64,000 nucleotides of DNA from Aquimarina sp. RZ0 (lineage in GTDB: Bacteria > Bacteroidota > Bacteroidia > Flavobacteriales > Flavobacteriaceae). A program made the position numbers and the translations under genes. The DNA lies in NCBI RefSeq assembly GCF_008370685.1, contig NZ_VTZU01000002.1:124001-188000 (forward strand), read 5' to 3'. Shown piece after piece: positions 1 through 7,209 of the stretch (the stretch's first letter is position 1; each line of letters starts with the position of its first letter). A model generated the notes under the pieces. It worked only from the letters and a program-made list of their open reading frames with translations, was not told the origin of the DNA and searched no databases.

Positions 1-1
1 A

Positions 2-868
2 ACCAATCAATTAGACTCTGCCAAAATTTATGCACTAAAAGCACTAGATATGACAAAAAACATTTGTGATCTCGATGGAGAAAAAGAAAGCCTCATCATA
101 CTGGCACAAATTGCAGAACAAAACAGAAATACAAAAGATGCAGTACTGTACTATAAAAATTTAATTCAATTAAAAGATAGCCTGAAAAATCTGGCAAACG
201 AAAAAAAAGCTCGTGAATTACAGGCTGAATATGAAAATGAAAAAAAAGAACAGCAGATCGTTTCTAAGGATAAGAAAATTAATCTTCTCAGACAAAAAAC
301 AAAAAACAAAAAACTACAGCCTATTCTTTTAGTAATCATATTACTTGTTTCAATACTCATATTAAGCATAAAACTGTTTTGTTTCAAGAAAAAAATAAAA
401 TGTTCCTTGCTAGAGAGAAAAAAATTAAAAGCAGAATTAGATTTCAGGAATAAAGAATTAACTACACACGCATTACATATTGTGAAAAAAAATACGGTAT
501 TGGAGAACTTAAAACAAGAAGTCAAAGATATCAAATACTCAGAAAACCAGGATTTACAATATAAATACTTAAAACTTCTGCAAACTATTAATTTTGAGCA
601 AAAAGATGCCGAAAACTGGAACAACTTCAGAAAATGTTTTGAAGAGGTACATCAGGACTTTTATACCATTGTGATGCAAAAGTATCCCAATGTTACTGCA
701 AACGAATTGAGACTTATGGCACTTCTAAAACTCAATTTATCTTCTAAAGAAATTGCAAAAATTCTTAATATCTCACTAGAAGGCATTAAAAAAGCACGAT
801 ATAGACTCCGAAAAAAAATAGGTATTAATAAAAAAAGCTCATTAAGAGATCATATACATAGCATATAG
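2..868 (+). CDS. TPR-containing transmembrane regulator with LuxR-type HTH (5' truncated by window edge)
   Basis: The reading frame is open from base 2, so the true start lies upstream; the first ATG inside the window (50) is internal. Visible order: the end of a TPR-like helical region, a charged coiled coil (roughly residues 60-90 from the ATG at 50), one membrane segment (LVIILLVSILILSI), a second coiled coil, and a C-terminal helix-turn-helix with LSSKEIAKILNISLEGIKKA, the LuxR/GerE pattern. This TPR-TM-coiled coil-HTH layout is common for flavobacterial regulators that sense at the membrane and bind DNA through the cytoplasmic C-terminus. No kinase or receiver domain is visible in this part. 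The ligand and targets cannot be told. A hairpin at about 1101 may end the transcript. Confidence 0.8.
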   Translation, partial: TNQLDSAKIYALKALDMTKNICDLDGEKESLIILAQIAEQNRNTKDAVLYYKNLIQLKDSLKNLANEKKARELQAEYENEKKEQQIVSKDKKINLLRQKTKNKKLQPILLVIILLVSILILSIKLFCFKKKIKCSLLERKKLKAELDFRNKELTTHALHIVKKNTVLENLKQEVKDIKYSENQDLQYKYLKLLQTINFEQKDAENWNNFRKCFEEVHQDFYTIVMQKYPNVTANELRLMALLKLNLSSKEIAKILNISLEGIKKARYRLRKKIGINKKSSLRDHIHSI

Positions 869-975
869 CGTCTGATCATAAATACAGTAAAATGAAATAT
901 GTATCTTTTTCGAAATAAGTCATACAATAATTTATTGTTTAAATGTCCTCTATAATCAAGATGTAAAATAATATA

Positions 976-1048
976 AGGAGGCTTGTCTGGAAATCGAAAA
1001 TAGTATTACTCGATAAATGCCTCAAGGACTTGTCCCAAGGTAGTTACT
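976..1048 (+). repeat. Dispersed ~105-bp repeat family B, partial copy 1
   Basis: This segment contains GGAGGCTTGTCTGG, CTCGATAAATGCCTCAAGG and GGTAGTTACTA in the same order as the fuller copies at 1180-1282 and (inverted) 51073-51173. It is degenerate. Together with the next copy and a hairpin it fills the 409-bp gap between the regulator and the lipoprotein gene; I see no gene there. Confidence 0.5.
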
Positions 1049-1100
1049 ATAAAAAATTAATTAAAGCCCAAGAATCCATACGAACAATGTATTTCAGTAC

Positions 1101-1139
1101 TTGAAAAATCGTACTTTACTATAAAGCACGATTTTTCAA
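1101..1139. terminator. Hairpin, candidate transcription terminator
   Basis: Left arm TTGAAAAATCGTACTTTA and right arm TAAAGCACGATTTTTCAA pair around a 3-base loop with one mismatched position. It lies downstream of the regulator that ends at 868 and could act in either direction. Confidence 0.5.
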
Positions 1140-1179
1140 ATTTTATCAGGCTTTTTTTCTAATAGATAATCTATTAGTA

Positions 1180-1282
1180 TTTACTCGATAATAGGGTTTT
1201 AAAATGCTAAAGGAGGCTTGCCACGAAATCAAAATGTTGTTTCTCAATACATGCCTCGCAGCTTGCTCCGAAGCAGTTTACT
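1180..1282 (+). repeat. Dispersed ~105-bp repeat family B, near full-length copy 2
   Basis: This stretch runs from TTTACTCGATAAT through GAGGCTTGCC and ATCAAAATGTT to GTTTACT. The reverse complement of 51073-51173 carries the same blocks in the same order with similar spacing, which defines a dispersed intergenic repeat. It touches the 3' end of the convergent lipoprotein gene (stop at 1278). No coding potential is seen. Confidence 0.55.
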
Positions 1283-1787
1283 TTTGATTAGCCTCTTCTG
1301 CTGTTGCTTTTTCCTTATCTTCTTTCAGCATTTTTTTATCCTCTTCGGTAATTTTTTGATGTTCAGAAGCTAAACGTTGATGCTGATTTTCCATTTCCTG
1401 GTGTGCTTTTTTCATAGCTTCGTGTTCCGTTTTCATTTCTTCTAATGTAACTTCACCAGTACTATGTTTTTTTTCTAACTCTGTATGTCCATCAATTAAA
1501 GTTTGGTGCTTTTCGATAAGTTTACCGTGTTCAGCTAACATCGCTTGATGTTTTTGTTCTGTAAGTATATGAATAGAATCGTTTTCTATAGTTTTATGAG
1601 CTTCCATCATTTCATTATGGTCGTCTTTCATTGCCTTATGTTCCGTTTCCATTTTTTCATGAGATGCTTCCATCTCATTATGTTCTGTTACCATAGCCTT
1701 ATGCTCAGGAGTTTCTGCAGGATTTTGTTTACAGGAAAAAAATAAAGAGACTGCTGCAATTAAGATTAATTTACTAAGTGTTTTCAT
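1278..1787 (-). CDS. His/Met-rich coiled-coil lipoprotein
   Basis: This is a 169-residue protein with a lipoprotein leader (hydrophobic residues 7-17, Cys19 in LFFSCKQ). The rest is almost entirely helical and charged, with His and Met recurring about every seven to eight residues as H-x-x-M (HKAM, HNEM, HEKM, HKAM, HNEMMEAH, HQAM, HEAM, HQEM). The regular spacing suggests a long surface-anchored coiled coil with a His/Met face. Such residues bind copper or other soft metals in known proteins; that role here is inference, supported by the metal-related genes just downstream (HMA-like at 2580, MerC-like at 6008). I recognise no named family. It is monocistronic on the minus strand. Confidence 0.75.
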   Translation of the reverse strand: MKTLSKLILIAAVSLFFSCKQNPAETPEHKAMVTEHNEMEASHEKMETEHKAMKDDHNEMMEAHKTIENDSIHILTEQKHQAMLAEHGKLIEKHQTLIDGHTELEKKHSTGEVTLEEMKTEHEAMKKAHQEMENQHQRLASEHQKITEEDKKMLKEDKEKATAEEANQK

Positions 1788-1991
1788 GATTTATGATTAA
1801 TTAAGTTTATTCTTCAAATGTATATAAACCGCATATTCCGATACTAGATTTTTAGAATTATTTTTGATAATTCTAACAAAAACTAGTTGAATTGTAATCT
1901 TGACTGTCTTTCGTTTCTTAAAGATTTCTAAAAAACAATCTTTATCATATTCTAAAGCCAGCAATATTATATTAATTCCTATATTTGGAAA

Positions 1992-2309
1992 ATGAAAAAG
2001 AACATATGGAAAAATATTAGTATTCTTTTTTTCCTTTCTACCTTTCTATTTCTTAGAATAGGTAATTTCCATGTTTTTTCTCATATTTCTGATGATGGTG
2101 ATGATCAAGTACATTGCGAATTATGCGAAATAATAGCTCTATCCAATGATCTGACGCCTTTTACTAATGATGTTTTTGAAGCAGTAGTACAAAAACCTGA
2201 AATTGACATTTCAAGGTATAAGACCAATTTTTGTTACGAACTATCAAATTACAGTATTACACTCCCAGAAAGTATCTATAATAAACCTCCTCCTGGGTTT
2301 ATAGGGTAA
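1992..2309 (+). CDS. Small exported or membrane protein with HCELCE motif
   Basis: This 105-residue protein has an N-terminal hydrophobic segment (about residues 9-24), then FSHISDDGDD, a VHCELCEIIA motif with two Cys three residues apart, and a conserved-looking tail (YNKPPPGFIG). Short flavobacterial proteins of this shape are often encoded beside metal or TonB-linked clusters; I know no assigned function. The acidic/His stretch followed by HCxxC could hold a metal ion (inference). It begins the plus-strand cluster that continues to 12.5 kb; the 270 bp after it hold no recognisable gene. Confidence 0.6.
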   Translation: MKKNIWKNISILFFLSTFLFLRIGNFHVFSHISDDGDDQVHCELCEIIALSNDLTPFTNDVFEAVVQKPEIDISRYKTNFCYELSNYSITLPESIYNKPPPGFIG

Positions 2310-2579
2310 TTGTTTTAATATTTACAAAGATTTTTGCTATTGATTGTAGGACTTGGGTGGTTTTTAAACCATTGTCTTTTATGATATTCTACAGTATCGT
2401 AATTATCTTTTCTGGTTAATTAGAAATTTGTAAACCTCGTCATAACTAAATCTTCTAATCACAAGTTAGCATTTACCGTTGTAATAGATTTTCTGTCTGT
2501 CATTAGTTTTACCAGTTGTAAGGCTTTTGACTATCTACTATTAAAAAAATCCAAAAAAATACGATCAAATAACAGTCTT

Positions 2580-2882
2580 ATGAAAAAAGCAATCATAGCA
2601 CTAATATTACTAGGTACTTCATGTAATCTTACTGAAAAGGAAGAAAGGGTTTTAATTCAAAGAAATGATAATTCCCTGATGGTCATTAACGTTCCTGAGG
2701 CCAGATGTAAAAAATGCCAAAAGATTATAGAGGAAGGACTGCAATATCAAGAAGGAGTGCAGCAATCTATTTTAGATTTGAATACAAAAAAGGTTTCTAT
2801 CGTATATCAACCAGATAGAACCTCGCCCAAAGCACTTGAAACAACTGTAGAAACATTAGTACAGCTCATCCCATGCAAATAA
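2580..2882 (+). CDS. HMA-like metal-binding lipoprotein
   Basis: This 100-residue protein has a lipoprotein signal (LLGTSC, Cys15). The mature part resembles a heavy-metal-associated (HMA/MerP-like) ferredoxin fold: a beta strand (SLMVINVPEA), a Cys-x-x-Cys loop (RCKKCQK, Cys43/Cys46), a helix with EEGLQYQEGVQQ, then LDLNTKKVSIVYQP, which matches the HMA second and third strands. The likely role is periplasmic binding or passing of a Cu(I)/Zn/Hg-type ion. Its stop codon lies just ahead of the next gene, so the two are probably co-transcribed. Confidence 0.75.
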   Translation: MKKAIIALILLGTSCNLTEKEERVLIQRNDNSLMVINVPEARCKKCQKIIEEGLQYQEGVQQSILDLNTKKVSIVYQPDRTSPKALETTVETLVQLIPCK

Positions 2883-2899
2883 CTAAAATATATCCAAAA

Positions 2900-3424
2900 A
2901 TGAAATTTAAATTTTATAGGACATTAATAACATTAGGAGTACTGTTGTTTTGTACCTCTTTTATAAGTTCACACCCAATTAAACTCACCTCTTCATTAAT
3001 TGAATACAATGCCGAAAAAACAGAACTACAAATAGAATGTAGAGTCTTTATAGATGATCTCATGAATAGTATTAATTATACATTCAACAAGGACATTAAT
3101 CTTACAAACGTATCAAATGAAGATAAAAAGAGCATCGAAAGTTATTTTAAAAAATATTATGTGATCACGATTAATGGAAAACAATTTCCTCTGAAATATG
3201 TAACATCACAAGTTCTGGAAGAACATAATGTATGCATTCTCAAGTTTTCGCAAAACATTTCAACCATTAAAAAAGGGGATCAACTTTGTGTCGAAAATAG
3301 ACTCTTTTTTGAAGAATTCGATTTTTTACAAACTAACTTGGTTACGGTGCGTATTCCTCATTTTGTAGAAGAAGTCTATTTTGAAGCTATGTCTACTAAC
3401 TATTCTTTACCTATTGATCTCTAA
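2900..3424 (+). CDS. DUF6702-type exported protein
   Basis: This is a 174-residue secreted protein. I chose the ATG at 2900 because it gives a clean signal peptide (RTLITLGVLLFCTSFISSHP); an in-frame ATG at 2873 overlaps the preceding gene and adds nine non-hydrophobic residues. After cleavage the protein starts at HPIKLTSSLIEYN and continues with alternating strands (LQIECRVFIDDL, ITINGKQFPLKY), the pattern of the DUF6702 family. The function of that family is unknown to me. It sits 11 bp before the HupE/UreJ-like gene, a pairing I believe is common in Bacteroidota. Confidence 0.7.
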   Translation: MKFKFYRTLITLGVLLFCTSFISSHPIKLTSSLIEYNAEKTELQIECRVFIDDLMNSINYTFNKDINLTNVSNEDKKSIESYFKKYYVITINGKQFPLKYVTSQVLEEHNVCILKFSQNISTIKKGDQLCVENRLFFEEFDFLQTNLVTVRIPHFVEEVYFEAMSTNYSLPIDL

Positions 3425-3435
3425 AATATACACAA

Positions 3436-4020
3436 ATGAATACTTTGAGTTCTTTTTTTTATAATGGATGGCATCATATTGTGGATATAAATGCCTATGA
3501 CCATTTATTATTTGTCATGACATTATGTGCGGCCTTTAGATTAACACAATGGAGACAGATATTAGTCATTATTACAGCATTTACTATAGGTCACAGTGGA
3601 ACCCTCGTGCTAAGTGCTTTGGATGTCATTCCAGCCAACTCTAAACTAATAGACATGCTTATTCCTTTTACAATTATGATAACTGCAATAGCCAATATCA
3701 TTAATTATGAGAGGTATGCCACTTTTTCGGACGCTAAACTAAAATATGCAATTGCACTCGTTTTTGGGCTCATCCATGGATTGGCCTTTGCCAGCAATTT
3801 TAAATTTATGCTCTTTAGCGACAGTATTATTATGCCCTTGCTGCTATTTAACCTGGGTATCGAGGCTGGTCAAATTTTTATCGTTTTACTTTTTATGATC
3901 TCCTTATGGGTTTATACAGAAATAATAAAGGGTGCGCATTCTAAATGGAACTTATTTGTTTCTGGGGCAGGGTTCGGGATTGCTGCTACAATTTTAGTTA
4001 CGGCTATGACCTCAGGATAG
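3436..4020 (+). CDS. HupE/UreJ-family membrane protein
   Basis: This 194-residue polytopic inner-membrane protein carries the family hallmarks: an N-terminal GWHHIVDINAYDHLLF segment with conserved His/Asp residues inside the first membrane helix, FTIGHSGTL in the next helix, and LIHGLAFASNF later. About six membrane segments are visible. HupE/UreJ proteins are associated with nickel or other divalent metal import, while many Bacteroidota members stand next to TonB receptors and DUF6702 genes with no proven substrate. The neighbours here (HMA-like, MerC-like, TonB receptor) favour a metal role. Confidence 0.8.
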   Translation: MNTLSSFFYNGWHHIVDINAYDHLLFVMTLCAAFRLTQWRQILVIITAFTIGHSGTLVLSALDVIPANSKLIDMLIPFTIMITAIANIINYERYATFSDAKLKYAIALVFGLIHGLAFASNFKFMLFSDSIIMPLLLFNLGIEAGQIFIVLLFMISLWVYTEIIKGAHSKWNLFVSGAGFGIAATILVTAMTSG

Positions 4021-4104
4021 TAAAGGGAACGCATTTTAATCAACTTTCTAACAGATGTAGTGTATTCTAATTCCAAAAAACCATGTTACAAAAAATAATT
4101 TAGT

Positions 4105-5058
4105 ATGTTATATCGAGTAAGCTTATTATTCTTATGCAGTATTCTTGTCTTTTCCTGCCAAAAGCAAACAAAGCAATCAGAGAGTACTTCTCCTATCAAC
4201 AAAGAAAAAATTGATGCGGTTTTCCGCAAGGCTTTACCTAAAGTGTTGTTAGATCATCTATACGTGGTTGTAGATAGTATTACGTATGCAAAACTAACAA
4301 CTGATAATCAATTAAAAAAGACCTATGCTTCTCTGGATTTGGGACTCCCGAACTTTGCTCCTATAAATAATCACGCTACTACGTGCTTCTTAAGAGGCTA
4401 CCAACATTACATAGAAATTCTTGGTCCAAACAACAAATACAACGAACCGATAGGTAAAAGCGGTATTGGTTTTTCTTTAAAAGACAATGACAAACACTTC
4501 CATTTAGGGGAGCAACCCGAATTAAAAATTGAAAATGACTCATTTTTATATGCCAACGAAACGGTAAAGATGCCCTTTGGTGATCATCAGCATACCTGGT
4601 TTAAAGCTTTCTACACTCCAAGCCCGGGCACTTCTTTACATACCTGGTATGGGTATTACAATCCTGCTTTCTTAGATAGTCTTTATGGAAAGCATTATCC
4701 CTCATATTCTCGTGAAGCTTTTCTTCAAAATACGTACGAAAATCAAAAACTTTTCCATGGAATCAAAGAGATTTATCTAAGCTGCACCCCAGATGATTAT
4801 AGTCGTATTGCACAAGAGCTGAGATATTTGAGATGTAAGCTTTTAGAAAACAAAGATAATGTTCTTACGATAGCCGGAGGTGATGTTACTATCCATATAG
4901 AGCCCTCGAATACAGCGGCATATAGTAGAATTACCAAGATCATTTGTCAACTTAATACTGAGGATGATAGCAATACTGAACTAGGAAACCTGATCATAAC
5001 CAATCAGGGTACTGAATCTATTTGGAACTTAACTAAACTCTATAAAAATAATCCTTAA
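4105..5058 (+). CDS. DUF5829-like lipoprotein
   Basis: This 317-residue lipoprotein has a signal ending at CSILVFSC (Cys18). The sequence has the look of DUF5829 proteins: an early DHLYVVVDSITYAKL segment, TTCFLRGYQHYIEILGP, and the phrase IGKSGIGFSLK, reminiscent of vicinal-oxygen-chelate (glyoxalase-like) folds in which a small molecule is modelled across paired beta-alpha-beta units. That fold assignment is inference. It is co-directional with its neighbours (85 bp after HupE/UreJ, 27 bp before the next lipoprotein gene), so it is probably in the same operon. Confidence 0.6.
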   Translation: MLYRVSLLFLCSILVFSCQKQTKQSESTSPINKEKIDAVFRKALPKVLLDHLYVVVDSITYAKLTTDNQLKKTYASLDLGLPNFAPINNHATTCFLRGYQHYIEILGPNNKYNEPIGKSGIGFSLKDNDKHFHLGEQPELKIENDSFLYANETVKMPFGDHQHTWFKAFYTPSPGTSLHTWYGYYNPAFLDSLYGKHYPSYSREAFLQNTYENQKLFHGIKEIYLSCTPDDYSRIAQELRYLRCKLLENKDNVLTIAGGDVTIHIEPSNTAAYSRITKIICQLNTEDDSNTELGNLIITNQGTESIWNLTKLYKNNP

Positions 5059-5085
5059 AAAAAATCTAATACTAATTAAAACAAA

Positions 5086-5913
5086 ATGAATACAAACACA
5101 AAACATATAGTCATAGCTTTAGTAGCTCTTCTTTTTATATTTACAGCTTGTAAACAGGATAAGAAAGCTGCCAATAAGGAAGAAACTATAGCAGACGATA
5201 CCGAAATTGAAACAAGAACAACTACTCCCAAAATTACATTGCAAAAATTAGAAAGTTCTCCGGCCTATGTCGATGCCTCTCTTATATTGGATCTCCCAAA
5301 GCACATAGAAGTGGCTGAAGCAGGAGAGATGGATTTTTCTTTTAAAGTAGAAAACTACGAATTGGGAGCACAGACAGGAGGACCTAATCCTCAAAAATTG
5401 GCGAATTCGGGAAAAGGTCAGCATATTCATTTTATTTTAGACAATCAACCCTATTCTGCACATTATGAACCAATTTTTAAAAAAGAAATACCCAAAGGAG
5501 TACATCATTTGGTAGCTTTTTTAAGCCGTTCCTATCACGAATCAGTAAAAAACAGTAATTCGGTTGTTGTCCGTAAACTAACTGTTGGGGATGATCCTAA
5601 AGATGTTCTTGGATTAGAAATGGAAGCCCCAACACTTATTTACAGCCGTCCAAAAGGAACCTATGAAGGAAAAAATGCGGAACAGATTCTATTGGACTTC
5701 TTTGTGCTAAACACAACACTTTCGGAAAATGGACATAAGGTTCGCGCCACTATACATGGGGAGAAATTTATGATTACAGAATGGGTTCCACACGTGATCA
5801 AAGGACTTCCTATGGGAGAAATTACAATTCAATTAGAATTATTAGATGAGACCGGAACTTTGATCCCCGGAACTTTTAATACAGTACTTCGCAAAATAAC
5901 CTTGAAGCCTTAA
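5086..5913 (+). CDS. Exported lipoprotein with His-containing beta domain
   Basis: This is a 275-residue lipoprotein (LFIFTAC, Cys22) with an acidic/Thr-rich linker followed by a beta-rich domain. Notable pieces are GKGQHIHFILDNQPYSAHY and KGVHHLVAFLSRSYHES: clustered histidines on predicted strands, similar to short metal-binding or DUF4399-like domains. A second half (from about residue 185) forms another beta domain ending in PGTFNTVLRKITL. Homologues in flavobacteria are sometimes labelled phosphopeptide-binding, which I regard as unsupported. Its context suggests a periplasmic or cell-surface accessory to the metal/TonB cluster. Confidence 0.6.
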   Translation: MNTNTKHIVIALVALLFIFTACKQDKKAANKEETIADDTEIETRTTTPKITLQKLESSPAYVDASLILDLPKHIEVAEAGEMDFSFKVENYELGAQTGGPNPQKLANSGKGQHIHFILDNQPYSAHYEPIFKKEIPKGVHHLVAFLSRSYHESVKNSNSVVVRKLTVGDDPKDVLGLEMEAPTLIYSRPKGTYEGKNAEQILLDFFVLNTTLSENGHKVRATIHGEKFMITEWVPHVIKGLPMGEITIQLELLDETGTLIPGTFNTVLRKITLKP

Positions 5914-6007
5914 TAATTGATATCCAATTTGTGAAGCGTAATAACAAGGATTTTGAACACCAATCAAAAGCAATCAGCAAAAACAAAAAAAGAGAACTAT
6001 TTTAATT

Positions 6008-6427
6008 ATGATATCCATTGTAAAACGAACTAAATACCCTAATATTTTAGGCGTCACTGCCAGCGGATTATGCCTCATTCATTGTCTGATGACACCCCTG
6101 TTTTTCACCATTCAAGCAAGTACTTTTGGATTGAGAAAGCAGTATTTGTTATGGTGGCAAATGATAGATTTAGTTTTTCTATTAGTATCATGCATAGCCA
6201 TCTTTGTTGCTGCTTCTCGTACATCCAAACGATGGATGAAATATTCCTTATGGGGTAGTTGGATACTACTAGCAGGTATAATTCTGAATGAGAAATTTCA
6301 GATTTTAAAGATTATGGAAGCTGCAATTTATATCCCTTCAATTGCCCTGATAGTTCTTCATATCTGTAATCGTAATTATTGTAGTTGTACTAATGAGAAT
6401 TGTTGTGCTCATCCATCTGATTCTTAA
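6008..6427 (+). CDS. MerC-like membrane protein
   Basis: This 139-residue protein has four predicted membrane helices and the MerC hallmark near the N-terminus, TASGLCLIHCLMTPLFF, with Cys22 and Cys26 inside helix one. The C-terminus is a Cys-rich tail (CNRNYCSCTNENCC) that could hold metal in the cytoplasm. Classical MerC imports Hg(II); no merA, merR or merP operon is present here, so the physiological ion is probably different (zinc or copper, inference). It belongs to the same plus-strand cluster. Confidence 0.75.
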   Translation: MISIVKRTKYPNILGVTASGLCLIHCLMTPLFFTIQASTFGLRKQYLLWWQMIDLVFLLVSCIAIFVAASRTSKRWMKYSLWGSWILLAGIILNEKFQILKIMEAAIYIPSIALIVLHICNRNYCSCTNENCCAHPSDS

Positions 6428-6489
6428 ATCAAATTAAAATGAAAGAAAAATTTTTAAAATGATTGCCATTTTTTTTTAAAACTAAACAC

Positions 6490-7185
6490 ATGCTTAAAGC
6501 TATAGACCTCACTAAGACTTATGATAAGCACCAAGCTCTCAGCCAATTGAATTTATCAGTTGACCAAGGAGAGATTTTTTGCTTACTTGGCCAAAACGGA
6601 GCTGGTAAAACTACGACTATTAATCTATTCCTGGGCTTGATAGCGCCCACGAGTGGTGAAGCTCAGGTTAATGGTGTCACCGTTAAACCAAACAGCACTA
6701 AAACTACTCAAATGATCGCTTATATTCCAGAAGTAGTTCAATTATATGGTACCCTATCTGGTCTTGAAAACCTGAATTTCTTCAGTAGATTAGCTGGATT
6801 CAAATACGTGAACGCTGAGTTATCCAATTTTTTATCAAAAGCGGGGCTTCAGGAAGCGGCGCATCAAAAAAAATTGTCTTCATATTCTAAAGGAATGCGG
6901 CAAAAAGTAGGAATCGCCATCGCACTCTCTAAAAACGCGGATTACATTTTTATGGATGAACCTATTTCTGGACTAGACCCCAAGGCAACATTAGAATTCA
7001 CCAAAATATGTAAAGAACTTAGCAATGAAGGGAAAGCAATTTTTATGGCTACTCACGACATCTTTAATGCGGTAAATGTAGGGACTAAAATTGGTATTAT
7101 GAAAGAAGGTCAATTAGTTCACACATCAAGCACAGATACTATCAATGCAACTCAATTACAAGATTTATACTTAAAAACTATCTAA
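6490..7185 (+). CDS. ABC transporter ATP-binding protein
   Basis: This 231-residue ATPase has Walker A GQNGAGKTT, Q-loop region IAYIPEVVQLYG, ABC signature SYSKGMRQKVG, Walker B YIFMDEP, D-loop SGLDP and switch histidine MATHD. I chose ATG 6490 because the in-frame codon at 6463 is TTG and the domain begins directly after MLKAIDLTKTY. It most likely energises the two ABC-2 type permeases at 9701 and 11149; the TonB receptor gene lies between them, which ties outer-membrane uptake and this inner-membrane transporter into one unit. Confidence 0.9.
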   Translation: MLKAIDLTKTYDKHQALSQLNLSVDQGEIFCLLGQNGAGKTTTINLFLGLIAPTSGEAQVNGVTVKPNSTKTTQMIAYIPEVVQLYGTLSGLENLNFFSRLAGFKYVNAELSNFLSKAGLQEAAHQKKLSSYSKGMRQKVGIAIALSKNADYIFMDEPISGLDPKATLEFTKICKELSNEGKAIFMATHDIFNAVNVGTKIGIMKEGQLVHTSSTDTINATQLQDLYLKTI

Positions 7186-7209
7186 ACGTAGAACAAATCA
7201 ATTATCATA

